Notes: generated by a model from the letters alone, not told the origin. DNA of 64,000 bases from Aceticella autotrophica (GCF_017357865.1 NZ_CP060096.1:620001-684000), one strand, 5' to 3'. Positions 53,242 through 63,502 are shown, numbered from the stretch's first letter. Numbers and translations: made by a program.

Positions 53242-55545
53242 TTGAGTGAAGATTTGAAGAAAAGATTTAACATTTTTGGGTGGGTACTTACTATAATCTT
53301 AGTTTTACTTATTTCCCGGTTAACATATCTTCAATTAATTGAAGGAGATTATTTCCGCGAACAATCCATTAAACAGGCAATAAGGAATATACCTATTGAT
53401 GCACCAAGAGGGAATATCCTAGATAAGAATGGCGTAAAATTGGCAACAAACAAGCCGAGCTTTTCCATTGAAATTTTAAAAAGTGCTGTTGTTGATGCAA
53501 ATATAAATGACGTGATATTAAGGGTTGTAAATATATTGGAAAAGAATAATATTAAATATAAAGATGACCTCCCTATTTATTTGGACAATAACGGCAAACC
53601 ATATTTTAATTTTCAAAATCCGGACGAAGGTGATGTTGCCTCAAGTGTATTGATATCAAGGGAAAAACTATGGAAGAAAAACAATAATATCAGGGAAAAT
53701 GCTTCGGCGGATGAGGCTTGGAATTTTTTAAAGAAAAACTTTAATATATCCTCGCAATTGTCTTTGCAGGATATGAGAAAAGTTATGGCAATTAGAGAGC
53801 TTATGGTTGAACAAGGGTATAATCAATATCAGCCGGTTGAGATAGCAGTAGATGTTAATCAGCAAGCAGTGGCTGAAATAGAAGAAAACCATCTTAATTT
53901 GCCGGGTATCATGGTCAACGTAAAACCTATAAGATATTATCCGTACCAATCTCTTTTATCTCAAACATTAGGATATATTGGGCGAATAACAGAAGATGAT
54001 GTAAAAACGTTAAATATGAATAATTACCGATTTACAGATCTTGTAGGACATTCTGGTCTTGAAGGCCTTTTGGAAAAATACCTGAAGGGAAAGGATGGAG
54101 GTCAGCAGGTTGAAGTTGATAGTTTAGGGAGACTGATAAAGAAACTAAATGAGATACCTCCTAAACCTGGAGATACGGTATATTTAACAATTGATAAAAA
54201 TATACAGGAAGCAGCAGAAAAATCATTGCAGCAAACGATGGAAAATATCCGATCCAAATACGATCCTGTTACGGGGAAACCTCTGCCTGCTAATATTGGA
54301 GCAGCGGTTGTTGTTGATGTTAATACAGGTAAAATACTTGCACTTGCCAGTATACCCGGATATGATCCGAATATCTTTGCAACCGGAAATCCCCCGCAGA
54401 ATGTAATAAATGATCTATTTAAAAATAGGAATGCTACAATAGATCCAAGCCCTACATTTAATTACGCAACACAAGGAGCAGCACCACCTGGTTCAACCTT
54501 TAAAATGGCAACGGCATTAGCTGCACTTGAGTCAGGTGCAACAACAGTTGATGAGAAATATTTAGACCCCGGTATATATCCATATACCGGACAGAAAAAC
54601 TGGCTATATGCGGAATATGGTCAAACACAGGGATGGGTTAATGTTAGTGAAGCAATTAAATATTCAGTTGACACCTATTTTTACGAAATGGGCAGAAGAA
54701 TGGGTATAAACAAAATAGTAGAATATGCACATAAATTGGGGCTTGACCAAAAAACAGGAATAGAATTGTATGAAGCAAAAGGAACGATTGCAAGCCCGCA
54801 ATTTAAAAGGGATTATAATCTTGGAATTCTTAAGACATTTGTAAAGAGTGACAATAATCCAAAGGGTAAGATAACCCAAGAACAATATGATAAAATAGTA
54901 CAAATAATAGATAGCGGCAATTTAAGTGATTATAATACATTTTTAGAGCTTAAAAAAATGGGGATAAAAGACGTGAAGCTTCAGCAGCAGTTATGGTCAT
55001 TAATGTATTCTGCGGGGCATTGGAGTTTGACAGATACCTGCAGTGCCTCAATAGGTCAAGGTGATAACCAGTTTACCCCACTTGAAATAGCGAGTTATAT
55101 TTCAATGCTTGTGAACGGTGGTACAAGATACAGGCTTCATTTAATCGATAAAATAACCGCACCCGATGGAAAAATTATAAAGGAAGAAAAGCCTCAGGTT
55201 TTGGAAAAGATTGATATACCAGAGAAATATATTGATGCAATAAAACTTGGAATGAAAGGCGCTACAGAGCAAGGGGGTACTGCCAGTGAGGCTTTTAATG
55301 GTTTCCCGATTGAAGTAGGAGGAAAAACAGGTACGGCTGAAGTAGGTTCAAATAATGTAAAAACGATGGCTAATTATGCATGGTTTGTTGGATTTGCTCC
55401 ATATGACAAACCAAAGATTGCAGTTGCAGCAGTTATTTATCAAGGTGGCTCAGGAGCATATACGGCTGCTGTAGCAAGGGGTATATTCGATGCATATTTT
55501 GGGTTTAATAACACCCAAAAGTCAAATAATACTTCCGGACACTAA
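53242..55545 (+). CDS. mrdA: Penicillin-binding protein 2 (elongasome transpeptidase)
   Basis: Class B PBP that crosslinks peptidoglycan during elongation. N-terminal membrane helix (about 13-33), dimerisation domain, then the transpeptidase domain with Ser418 in PGSTFKMATAL (SxxK), SVD in YSVDTYFYEMG (the SxD form usual for PBP2) and KTG in GGKTGTAEVG. The 767-residue length is somewhat above average, because of inserts at about 145-185 and 525-575. I prefer the TTG at 53242: AAAGG is 9 bases upstream, whereas it touches the ATG at 53233. Confidence 0.95.
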   Translation: MSEDLKKRFNIFGWVLTIILVLLISRLTYLQLIEGDYFREQSIKQAIRNIPIDAPRGNILDKNGVKLATNKPSFSIEILKSAVVDANINDVILRVVNILEKNNIKYKDDLPIYLDNNGKPYFNFQNPDEGDVASSVLISREKLWKKNNNIRENASADEAWNFLKKNFNISSQLSLQDMRKVMAIRELMVEQGYNQYQPVEIAVDVNQQAVAEIEENHLNLPGIMVNVKPIRYYPYQSLLSQTLGYIGRITEDDVKTLNMNNYRFTDLVGHSGLEGLLEKYLKGKDGGQQVEVDSLGRLIKKLNEIPPKPGDTVYLTIDKNIQEAAEKSLQQTMENIRSKYDPVTGKPLPANIGAAVVVDVNTGKILALASIPGYDPNIFATGNPPQNVINDLFKNRNATIDPSPTFNYATQGAAPPGSTFKMATALAALESGATTVDEKYLDPGIYPYTGQKNWLYAEYGQTQGWVNVSEAIKYSVDTYFYEMGRRMGINKIVEYAHKLGLDQKTGIELYEAKGTIASPQFKRDYNLGILKTFVKSDNNPKGKITQEQYDKIVQIIDSGNLSDYNTFLELKKMGIKDVKLQQQLWSLMYSAGHWSLTDTCSASIGQGDNQFTPLEIASYISMLVNGGTRYRLHLIDKITAPDGKIIKEEKPQVLEKIDIPEKYIDAIKLGMKGATEQGGTASEAFNGFPIEVGGKTGTAEVGSNNVKTMANYAWFVGFAPYDKPKIAVAAVIYQGGSGAYTAAVARGIFDAYFGFNNTQKSNNTSGH

Positions 55546-55551
55546 TTTTTT

Positions 55552-55594
55552 AATAACAAAAGGGGATATTTTTTATCTTCTTTTGTTATTTTTT
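55552..55594 (+). terminator. Terminator after PBP2
   Basis: AATAACAAAAG pairs with CTTTTGTTATT, then TTTT. It separates the mre unit from minCDE. Confidence 0.75.
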
Positions 55595-55660
55595 GAAGGA
55601 ATTTCGAAACTTATGAAGAATATATAAATATAGAGATATTTTACGGGAGGAAAAAACTCA

Positions 55661-56290
55661 ATGTTAAGTGATTATTTTAAAATAAAGGGTACAAAGGAAG
55701 GGCTTGTTATCATTGCAGAAGATTGTACTGATATTGACTCTCTGAAAGAAAAGATAATAAATAGAATCGAGCATTCATTAACATTTTTTAAAGGTGCACA
55801 ATTAACAGTTAAAGTAAAAAGCTTAGATATAAGTCAGGCTCAGATAGACGAATTATTGCAATATATAATAGATAAATATGGAATCAGTGTAAAAATAAAA
55901 AAAATGCAGGAACGGCGGCTTAAAAATGTGAGTAGAGAAAATACGGTGTTTGAAGGCTTAGAAGAGGGTATGACTAAATTTCACAGCGGGACCGTGAGGT
56001 CTGGTCAAATAATAAAATATTATGGCAATCTTGTGGTTCTGGGGGATGTAAATCCTGGTGGAATTGTACAAGCATCAGGCAATATAGTTATAGTCGGAGC
56101 ATTAAGGGGAATTGCACATGCAGGTTTTTCCGGTAATGATAAAGCGATTATTGCGGCGACGAAAATAAATGCGATGCAGCTTAGGATAAACAATGTAATT
56201 TCGAGGTCTCCGGATAATGTTAGTAATACTGATTATCCTGAAATTGCATTAATAAAGAAAAATAAAATAGTTGTAAAACCACTTTACTAA
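55661..56290 (+). CDS. minC: Septum-site-determining protein MinC
   Basis: Inhibitor of FtsZ polymerisation at the poles. The 209-residue product has an N-terminal domain (about 1-90) and the C-terminal beta-helix domain with SGTVRSGQIIKYYGNLVVLG, DVNPGGIVQASGNIVIVG and the MinD-binding LRGIAHAG. GGGAGGA precedes the ATG. First of three min genes. Confidence 0.95.
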   Translation: MLSDYFKIKGTKEGLVIIAEDCTDIDSLKEKIINRIEHSLTFFKGAQLTVKVKSLDISQAQIDELLQYIIDKYGISVKIKKMQERRLKNVSRENTVFEGLEEGMTKFHSGTVRSGQIIKYYGNLVVLGDVNPGGIVQASGNIVIVGALRGIAHAGFSGNDKAIIAATKINAMQLRINNVISRSPDNVSNTDYPEIALIKKNKIVVKPLY

Positions 56291-56345
56291 TGTGGAATAA
56301 TATAGTAAAATATACAATAAGAAGAATCGAGAATGGAGTGATATA

Positions 56346-57149
56346 ATGGGAGAGGTTATAGTTATAACATCTGGAAAAGGTGGTGTTGGGAAAACAACGA
56401 CTACTGCAAATCTTGGCACATATATTGCTATGAAAGGTTTCAAAGCGGTGCTTATAGATACGGATATAGGACTACGTAATCTTGATGTAATTATGGGTTT
56501 GGAAAATAGAATAGTATATGATATTGTTGATGTTGTTGAAGGACAGTGCAGATTAAAGCAGGCTTTGATAAAAGACAAGAGGTTTGAAGGGCTTTACCTA
56601 TTACCTGCTGCTCAAACCAGAGATAAAACAGCAGTTAATCCTGAACAGATGCAAAAAGTAACAGAGGAATTAAAAAAAGAATTTGACTATGTGTTGATTG
56701 ATTGTCCGGCTGGCATTGAACAGGGATTTAAAAATGCAATTGCGGGAGCAGAGAAGGCATTAGTTGTGACAACACCGGAAGTATCTGCAGTTAGAGATGC
56801 AGATAGAATAATTGGGCTTTTGGAAGCTTCCGAAATAAACAATCCTATGCTAGTAATAAACAGAATAAAAATGGATATGGTAAAACGCGGTGATATGATG
56901 AATATTGAAGATATTATGGATATTCTTGCTATTGACCTTATTGGTGTTATTCCAGATGATGAAAATATCGTAATATCTACAAATAAGGGAGAACCGATTG
57001 TAACAGATGATAAATCCTTAGCTAGTCAGGCTTATAGAAATTTAACTGCAAGATTGCTTGGTGAAGATGTACCTCTGATAAATCTTGATACAAATAAAGG
57101 CTTTATTGACAAATTAAAAAATCTTTTTAAGATGGCATCAAATAGATGA
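56346..57149 (+). CDS. minD: Septum-site-determining protein MinD
   Basis: Membrane-associated ATPase that recruits MinC. The 267-residue product has the deviant Walker A GKGGVGKTTTTANLG, DTDIGLRNLDVIMGLENR, DCPAGIEQGF and a C-terminal amphipathic helix (FIDKLKNLFKMAS). GGAGTG precedes the ATG. The stop overlaps an in-frame ATG of the minE frame. Confidence 0.97.
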   Translation: MGEVIVITSGKGGVGKTTTTANLGTYIAMKGFKAVLIDTDIGLRNLDVIMGLENRIVYDIVDVVEGQCRLKQALIKDKRFEGLYLLPAAQTRDKTAVNPEQMQKVTEELKKEFDYVLIDCPAGIEQGFKNAIAGAEKALVVTTPEVSAVRDADRIIGLLEASEINNPMLVINRIKMDMVKRGDMMNIEDIMDILAIDLIGVIPDDENIVISTNKGEPIVTDDKSLASQAYRNLTARLLGEDVPLINLDTNKGFIDKLKNLFKMASNR

Positions 57150-57166
57150 AGGTGGGAGATGTGTTT

Positions 57167-57442
57167 ATGGATTTGTTTAAACCATTTAGAAACAAGAATA
57201 ACAGTAAAAATGTGGCTAAGGAGAGACTGCAGCTTTTGCTTGTCCATGAAAGGTCTGACATTTCACCGAAGTTTCTTGAGTTAATGAAGGAAGAAATATT
57301 AAATGTTATTTCCAATTATGTTGATATAGATAAAGAAGGATTAGATGTAGAAATAACAAGGGAAAAGAAAGACAATGATACATATGTCCCTGCATTGCGG
57401 GCTAATATTCCGATTAAAAAGATGAAACAAAAAATTAGATAA
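57167..57442 (+). CDS. minE: Cell-division topological specificity factor MinE
   Basis: Short protein that drives Min oscillation by stimulating MinD. The 91 residues start MDLFKPFRN (membrane-targeting), with SKNVAKERLQLLLVHERSD as the MinD-contact segment and a C-terminal dimerisation domain. The ATG at 57167 follows GGTGGGAGA and gives the usual MinE N terminus. Presence of MinE indicates an oscillating Min system rather than a DivIVA-only one. Confidence 0.94.
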   Translation: MDLFKPFRNKNNSKNVAKERLQLLLVHERSDISPKFLELMKEEILNVISNYVDIDKEGLDVEITREKKDNDTYVPALRANIPIKKMKQKIR

Positions 57443-57542
57443 AATATGATTATTCGTTAATAAAGATTATTTGTTTTAACAGTGGTAATTAGATAAAATA
57501 TATAATATAATATATTACAAATAAATTTTCGGGGGATATACA

Positions 57543-58475
57543 GTGTGTAAAAAAAGCATTTTAATAGTAGATGACAATAGACTTAGCAGAAAAATCTTAA
57601 AAGATATACTTGAAAAAGCAGAATATATTGTTTATGAAGCGGAAAATGGGGAAGAAGCACTGGGCATTTACAAAAAGAATCTGCCCGATATGGTTATACT
57701 TGATATTGTTATGCCGAAAATGAGCGGATTTGATATACTAAGGATTTTACGAAATGACCAGGAAAACTTAATGGTACCGATTATACTTTTAACATCAAAA
57801 GATGACTTTAATGAAAAATTATATGGTCTTGAACTTGGAGCAGATGATTATATCATAAAACCTTTTAATGAAAAGGAATTTATAATAAGGGTTAAAAATC
57901 TTTTTCAGAGGATAGACCATAACAGAATGGCAAATCCACTTACAGGTTTAAGGGGAAATCTTGATATAAAATTTGAAATAAAAAGGCGGATTAAAAAAGG
58001 TGAACCCTATGCCGTTATGTATATAGATTTGGACAATTTTAAAGAATACAACGATTATTATGGATTTGCACGAGGAGATAAAGTATTAACCATGACAGCA
58101 GGAATTTTATCTGAAAGTATAAATTTGGTAGGCAATCAAAATGACTTTTTAGGACATATAGGTGGGGATGACTTTATAATTGTAACAACACCGGATAAGG
58201 TTGAAGATATATGTCAATATATAATAAAAAACTTCGATGAAAAGATAAAAAATCTTTATGATGAAAAGGATAGAAAAAGAGGATATATCGAAGCCGTAGG
58301 ACGGAGAGGCGAAAAAAACAAATACCCATTTGTGTCAATCTCAATAGCAGTTGTAACAGATGAATACAGAAAATTTCAAAATGAGCTTCAGATAAGTGAA
58401 GTAGCTGCAGAGTTGAAAAGAAAGCTTAAAACAATGAAGGGCAGTAAATTTTTAAAAGACCAAAGGAAAGAGTAA
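57543..58475 (+). CDS. Response regulator with degenerate GGDEF domain (GGDDF)
   Basis: A 310-residue protein: receiver domain (about 1-122; Asp10, Asp11, phosphoacceptor Asp54, Lys106) and a GGDEF-like domain (about 130-305; NPLTGLRGN, YIDLDNFKEYND). The signature loop is GGDDF at 207-211 where active cyclases have GG(D/E)EF; the Glu-to-Asp change may weaken or abolish c-di-GMP synthesis. The GTG start follows GGGGGAT. No kinase is adjacent. Confidence 0.88.
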   Translation: MCKKSILIVDDNRLSRKILKDILEKAEYIVYEAENGEEALGIYKKNLPDMVILDIVMPKMSGFDILRILRNDQENLMVPIILLTSKDDFNEKLYGLELGADDYIIKPFNEKEFIIRVKNLFQRIDHNRMANPLTGLRGNLDIKFEIKRRIKKGEPYAVMYIDLDNFKEYNDYYGFARGDKVLTMTAGILSESINLVGNQNDFLGHIGGDDFIIVTTPDKVEDICQYIIKNFDEKIKNLYDEKDRKRGYIEAVGRRGEKNKYPFVSISIAVVTDEYRKFQNELQISEVAAELKRKLKTMKGSKFLKDQRKE

Positions 58476-58503
58476 AGCATACATGATGTATGCTTAATTT
58501 TTT
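58475..58503 (+). terminator. Terminator between REC-GGDDF and DUF6873-like genes
   Basis: AAGCATACA, loop TGA, TGTATGCTT, then AATTTTTT. It lies immediately before the next ribosome binding site. Confidence 0.7.
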
Positions 58504-58516
58504 GAAGGTGAGGCAT

Positions 58517-59257
58517 GTGTTTTTTAAAGATCCTTATATACCGGACAAAGAAGTAAAAACGGTTTTAATCGATGGCAGAGAAAGATTAATCGGACATGTA
58601 TTGAATAATTTTGGAATACAAACAATATATACGGGAAAAAATGAATTTTTATATGATGCCATATCATATCATCCTGATATAATTCTGCATAATGCAGGTG
58701 ATGGTGAAGTGGTTATTGCTCCCAATGTTAGTGTTGATTTAATTTTTAACTTAAAAAAATTAAAATTAAATACGATTTTAGGACAAAGTAATTTAAATAG
58801 AAACTATCCTGGCAATATAGCATATAATGTAGCAAGGCTGGGCAGTTATGCTTTTCACAATTTAAAATATACAGACCCTGTTTTAAGGAAGATACTTGAA
58901 AATAAAGGAGTTAAATTTATTCATGTAAATCAAGGGTATACAAAGTGTAACATGGCTATTATTGACGAATTTAGTTTTATTACCTCTGATTATGGTATAT
59001 ATAAGATAGCAGATAAATATGGCTTTGACTGCCTTTTAATAGAACCTGGCAATATTATGCTTGAAGGTTTCAAATATGGCTTTATAGGAGGAGCAGCAGG
59101 TCTTATTTCAAAAAATATATTTTGCATAACCGGTAAATTAAGTTATCATAATGATTCTAAAAAAATTGTAGATTTTTTAACTTATAAAAACAAAAAAATT
59201 ATATATTTAACACCATTCCAAATAAAAGACATAGGTTCCATTATTCCACTTAACTAA
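58517..59257 (+). CDS. DUF6873-like protein (GME fold suspected)
   Basis: A 246-residue soluble protein. It resembles the clostridial DUF6873 group thought to have the guanidino-modifying-enzyme fold, with repeated beta-beta-alpha units (e.g., GYTKCNMAIIDEFSFITSD and IFCITGKLSYHND). One Cys lies in KCN and could be catalytic, but I cannot confirm the Cys-His-acid arrangement by eye. The GTG at 58517 follows GAAGGTGAGG; the frame opens earlier at 58490, inside the terminator region. Function unknown. Confidence 0.68.
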   Translation: MFFKDPYIPDKEVKTVLIDGRERLIGHVLNNFGIQTIYTGKNEFLYDAISYHPDIILHNAGDGEVVIAPNVSVDLIFNLKKLKLNTILGQSNLNRNYPGNIAYNVARLGSYAFHNLKYTDPVLRKILENKGVKFIHVNQGYTKCNMAIIDEFSFITSDYGIYKIADKYGFDCLLIEPGNIMLEGFKYGFIGGAAGLISKNIFCITGKLSYHNDSKKIVDFLTYKNKKIIYLTPFQIKDIGSIIPLN

Positions 59258-59304
59258 AAAACGACTTTCAACACATACTACTAACGAAGGGAGTGATTAT
59301 AAAG

Positions 59305-60186
59305 ATGCAATTAATTTCAATTGGGATTCCCAATGCTGTAAGTGTTAACAGTGAATTCATAGAATATGGTGTAAAGAATTTGAATAAAGAAGGGATTAAT
59401 GTAGCAGTAAATTTAAATGATTGCGGACAGATTGTATTTTATAATTTTAGCCTTAAAGATAAACAATCTGTTAAATATATATATAAAATCAAGAAATATG
59501 TTGCAGATGTTATTTCTGATATTATAGTAAATCAATTAGATAAAAAGGTAATAAAAAATATTATAAAAAAATATTATTATTACTTTGATGAAGAAGAACA
59601 AAAGCAGATAATCAAAATAGCAAATGATATTCTTGATGATGATATAAATAGAGATACATTTAAATTAATTAAAAAGGAAGAAATATATTTGCTTCTTTTG
59701 GATTTTTTAAAGTACAATAATCGAGTAAATATTGAGGGGTTTTTAAATTTCAGGTTGAGAGATTTTATCGGGGAATTAAATGAGATAGCTAATAGAGCAG
59801 TAGATGAATTTATGATACAGAAAGAATATAATGAGTTTGTTGGGTTGCTTCGTTATTTTGTAGAACTGCAGGAATCTAAAATTGATGTTTTAAATATTGT
59901 TGTTGAAGATGATGGAACATTCAGGTTTTTTGACAGTAACGGTAAACCAATAACAGAGGAATTATTAAAGGATATCTCGATAGAGTTTAATGGAGGTGAA
60001 TTAAGCGATGAGGATATGCTTTTAAGCACGTTAATTTCGATAGCACCGGAAAAAATATTTATACATTCCGTAAAGAACATAAGAAATAAAGAAATAATCG
60101 AAACAATTAAAAAAGTTTTTTATGAAAGGGTATTTATTTGTCATGGATGTAATTTATGCCTTCTCAATGAATTGAGGAAATATTAA
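59305..60186 (+). CDS. ytxC: Putative sporulation protein YtxC
   Basis: A 293-residue protein matching the YtxC family: IKKYYYYFDEEEQKQIIKIA, FLNFRLRDFIGELNEIANRA and a C-terminal Cys pair in FICHGCNLC. The helical N-terminal half and the conserved middle are typical. The family is linked to sporulation by distribution; its mechanism is unknown. The ATG at 59305 lies 13 bases after AGGGAG; a GTG at 59293 touches it. It stands just upstream of the thrS T-box. Confidence 0.85.
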   Translation: MQLISIGIPNAVSVNSEFIEYGVKNLNKEGINVAVNLNDCGQIVFYNFSLKDKQSVKYIYKIKKYVADVISDIIVNQLDKKVIKNIIKKYYYYFDEEEQKQIIKIANDILDDDINRDTFKLIKKEEIYLLLLDFLKYNNRVNIEGFLNFRLRDFIGELNEIANRAVDEFMIQKEYNEFVGLLRYFVELQESKIDVLNIVVEDDGTFRFFDSNGKPITEELLKDISIEFNGGELSDEDMLLSTLISIAPEKIFIHSVKNIRNKEIIETIKKVFYERVFICHGCNLCLLNELRKY

Positions 60187-60233
60187 GATTAAGGTCATAG
60201 AAGGTTTAATATTTCCTCTTATTTCATGTGCTG

Positions 60234-60262
60234 TTGACAAAACATTTATTGGATTGTATAAT
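60234..60262 (+). promoter_or_regulatory. Promoter of thrS
   Basis: Perfect TTGACA (60234-60239), 17-base spacer, perfect TATAAT (60257-60262). Confidence 0.85.
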
Positions 60263-60269
60263 ATATTAA

Positions 60270-60490
60270 AACTGAATATTGTAGGCAATGAAGGGAAAAG
60301 TAAATATCACATCAACTTCAAAGAGATTGAATGACATTGGCTGAAATCATTCAAATGTTTTTGATATTGAAAACCGTCCTTGAGCTGCGGATGATAAATC
60401 CGAACGGGTAATACCGATATAAAATATAAAGTATAAATAAGAGTGGAACCGCAGAACTTCTGCCTCTTTGAAGGCATGAGGTTCTTTTTA
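60270..60490 (+). ncRNA. T-box leader of thrS (Thr specifier)
   Basis: The T-box core AGAGTGGAACCGCAG is at 60440-60454. The specifier ACC at 60373-60375 precedes GTCCTTGAGC, the standard context, and encodes threonine. A terminator stem, GAACTTCTGCC / GGCATGAGGTTC plus T-run (about 60453-60490), follows. It occupies almost the whole interval between ytxC and thrS. Confidence 0.93.
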
Positions 60491-60515
60491 TTTGCAAAAT
60501 AAGGAGGGAAATTGC

Positions 60516-62420
60516 ATGTTAATTAAATTAAAAGATGGTTCTGAAAGAGAATTTAAAAATGGTATTAGTGTTTTTGATATTGCAAAAAGTATAAACCATA
60601 GATTGGGCAAAGAAGCCCTTGGAGGTAAACTAAATGGTAAAGTAATAGAATTATTATCACCAGTTAATGAGGATGGGCAGCTTGAAATATTGACTTTTGA
60701 TGATGAAGAAGGGAAAAAAATATATTGGCATACAACATCTCATATAATGGCACAGGCTGTAGAAAGATTATACAAGAATGTGAAATTGACAATAGGACCT
60801 GCTATTGACAATGGATTTTATTATGATTTTGATATAGATACACCATTTACAACTGATGATTTTGAAAAAATCGAATCAGAAATGAACAAGATTATAAAAG
60901 AGAATCTAAAACTTGAAAGATTTGTACTTGATAAAGACGAGGCAATAAAATTTATGGAGGAAAGAAATGAGCCATATAAAGTAGAACTTATTAAATTGCT
61001 GCCTGATGATGAGGTTATTTCATTTTATAGACAAGGGGAGTTTACAGACCTTTGCGCCGGACCGCATTTACCCTCAACGGGAATGGTAAAAGCGGTAAAA
61101 CTTCTTTCTGTTGCAGGGGCATACTGGAGAGGTGATGAAAAAAATAAGATGCTTCAAAGAATTTATGGTATAAGTTTTCCTCAAAAAAGTATGCTTATTG
61201 AATATATCAATATGTTGGAGGAAGCAAAAAAGAGGGATCATCGCAAACTGGGTAAAGAGCTTGACCTTTTCAGCCTTCACGAAGAAGGACCGGGATTTCC
61301 ATTTTTTCATCCAAAGGGAATGGTGCTTAGAAATATCCTTGAAGACTTTTGGAAGAAAGAACATACAAAAAGAGGTTATTTAGAGATTAAAACACCTATT
61401 ATTCTAAATGGGGAACTCTGGCATAGATCAGGACACTGGGATCATTATAAAGAAAATATGTATTTTACAAAGATAGATGATGAAGATTATGCCATAAAAC
61501 CAATGAACTGCCCTGGGGCTATGATTGTATATAATTCAACAATGCACAGTTATAGAGATTTGCCTCTTAGGCTTTGTGAATTAGGGCTTGTTCACAGACA
61601 TGAACTGTCAGGTGCACTTCATGGGCTTATGAGGGTAAGAAGTTTTACACAGGATGATGCGCATCTGTTTATGACACCGGATCAAGTTGAATCTGAAATA
61701 CTGGGGGTAATAAAGCTTATTGATTACTTCTACAAGGTATTTGGATTTGAATATTTTGTTGAGCTGTCTACAAGACCAGAAGATTCAATGGGGTCTGATG
61801 AAGATTGGGAAAATGCTACAAATGCTCTTATTTCTGCAATGAATCATATAGGTCTTAAATACAAATTAAACGAAGGAGATGGGGCATTTTATGGACCTAA
61901 GATTGATTTCCATTTAAAAGACAGTATTGGTCGTACATGGCAGTGCGGTACTATACAATTGGATTTTCAGATGCCGGAAAGATTTAATCTTGAATATATA
62001 GGTGCGGATGGTGAAAAACACAGACCAATTATGCTACATAGGGTTGTGTTTGGCAGTATTGAAAGGTTTATTGCAATATTGATTGAAAATTTCGCCGGGG
62101 CATTTCCAATATGGCTATCACCGGTTCAGGTGAAAATATTGCCTATATCTGATAAGCAACTGGATTATGCACAGAATGTATATGAGATATTGATAAATAA
62201 TGGAATAAGGGTAGAACTTGATGATAGAAATGAAAAGATAGGCTACAAGATAAGAGAAGCACAGCTTAAAAAAATACCCTATATGCTGATAGTAGGCGAT
62301 AAAGAGGTAGAAGCCGGTACAGTCTCAATTAGGGCAAGAAAAGGCGGGGATCTGGGCTCAAAATCATTACAAGAATTTCTTGCAGATGTTTTAAAAGAAA
62401 TTCAAAACAAATCATTATAA
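60516..62420 (+). CDS. thrS: Threonyl-tRNA synthetase
   Basis: Class II synthetase for tRNA-Thr, 634 residues. TGS domain (about 1-60), editing domain with HxxxH-type TTSHIMAQAVERLY and the later TDLCAGPHLPSTG, catalytic core with zinc Cys in KPMNCPGAM and motif 2 RLCELGLVHRHELSGALHGL, and the C-terminal anticodon-binding domain. The ATG at 60516 follows AAGGAGGG. Controlled by the T-box upstream. Confidence 0.98.
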   Translation: MLIKLKDGSEREFKNGISVFDIAKSINHRLGKEALGGKLNGKVIELLSPVNEDGQLEILTFDDEEGKKIYWHTTSHIMAQAVERLYKNVKLTIGPAIDNGFYYDFDIDTPFTTDDFEKIESEMNKIIKENLKLERFVLDKDEAIKFMEERNEPYKVELIKLLPDDEVISFYRQGEFTDLCAGPHLPSTGMVKAVKLLSVAGAYWRGDEKNKMLQRIYGISFPQKSMLIEYINMLEEAKKRDHRKLGKELDLFSLHEEGPGFPFFHPKGMVLRNILEDFWKKEHTKRGYLEIKTPIILNGELWHRSGHWDHYKENMYFTKIDDEDYAIKPMNCPGAMIVYNSTMHSYRDLPLRLCELGLVHRHELSGALHGLMRVRSFTQDDAHLFMTPDQVESEILGVIKLIDYFYKVFGFEYFVELSTRPEDSMGSDEDWENATNALISAMNHIGLKYKLNEGDGAFYGPKIDFHLKDSIGRTWQCGTIQLDFQMPERFNLEYIGADGEKHRPIMLHRVVFGSIERFIAILIENFAGAFPIWLSPVQVKILPISDKQLDYAQNVYEILINNGIRVELDDRNEKIGYKIREAQLKKIPYMLIVGDKEVEAGTVSIRARKGGDLGSKSLQEFLADVLKEIQNKSL

Positions 62421-62455
62421 GGATAACAGCTTGTTAAGAAAGGAGGAATTTTATT

Positions 62456-63502
62456 TTGAGGTATTTAACATCCGGGGAAACCCATGGCGAAGCATTGACA
62501 GCCATAATTGAGGGCTTGCCTTCTAACCTACCGGTAGATGTTAACTTCATTAATTCAGAACTGAGAAGGCGGCAAGGGGGTTATGGCAGAGGCGGAAGAA
62601 TGGCTATTGAACAGGATACTATCCATATATTAAGTGGTGTAAGAGAAGGCAAAACGATAGGTTCACCATTATCATTGATGATATTAAACCGTGATTTTGA
62701 AAATTGGAAGGATAAGGAGTTAAAAGTAATAACGCGACCCAGACCCGGACATGCTGATTTGTCAGGAGCGATTAAATATAATCAAAGAGATATGAGAAAT
62801 ATTCTTGAAAGGGCAAGTGCCAGAGAAACTGCTGCCCGTGTCGCAGTCGGAAGCATTGCAAAAACCTTGTTGAATATGCTTGATATTAAGGTTAAAAGCA
62901 GTGTTCTTGAAATAGGCGGTATAAGGGATGAAAATGAAAGGATTAAGGCAATCGATAAAGCCAAAAAAGAAGGGGATACCCTTGGAGGAATTATAGAAGT
63001 AATTATTGAAGGTGTACCTGTTGGACTTGGCAGCCATGTCCAATGGGATAGAAAGCTTGATGCAATATTAGCATACCATATTATGAGTGTTCAAGCTATA
63101 AAAGCTGTTGAGATAGGACTGGGTTTTGAATCAGCTAAAAAACCCGGTTCTATAGTACATGATGGAATTTATTATGATGGAGAATTTTTAAGGGCAACTA
63201 ACAATGCGGGTGGTATTGAAGGTGGTATATCAAATGGCATGCCTATCATTGCAAGAGCTGCTATGAAGCCGATTCCCACATTAAAAAAGCCTCTAAAATC
63301 TGTAGATATAAATACAAAAGAACAATTTGAAGCAGCATATGAAAGGTCTGATGTTACTGCTGTTGAAGCAGCATCAGTAGTATTAGAATCTGTTTGCGCA
63401 TGGGTAATTGCAGATGAGTGTATGAAAAAATTCGGTGGAGATTCTATAGAGGAGATTTTAAATAATTATAAAATGTACAAAAAATATATAAAAGAATTTT
63501 AA
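62456..63502 (+). CDS. aroC: Chorismate synthase
   Basis: FMN-dependent last step of the shikimate pathway, making chorismate. The 348-residue protein starts [20 protein letters not shown] and has [32 protein letters not shown] and [17 protein letters not shown]. It is on the short side but all motifs are present. The TTG start follows AAGGAGGA; some related enzymes also start this way. It lies 35 bases after thrS, possibly on the same transcript. Confidence 0.95.
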   Translation: MRYLTSGETHGEALTAIIEGLPSNLPVDVNFINSELRRRQGGYGRGGRMAIEQDTIHILSGVREGKTIGSPLSLMILNRDFENWKDKELKVITRPRPGHADLSGAIKYNQRDMRNILERASARETAARVAVGSIAKTLLNMLDIKVKSSVLEIGGIRDENERIKAIDKAKKEGDTLGGIIEVIIEGVPVGLGSHVQWDRKLDAILAYHIMSVQAIKAVEIGLGFESAKKPGSIVHDGIYYDGEFLRATNNAGGIEGGISNGMPIIARAAMKPIPTLKKPLKSVDINTKEQFEAAYERSDVTAVEAASVVLESVCAWVIADECMKKFGGDSIEEILNNYKMYKKYIKEF

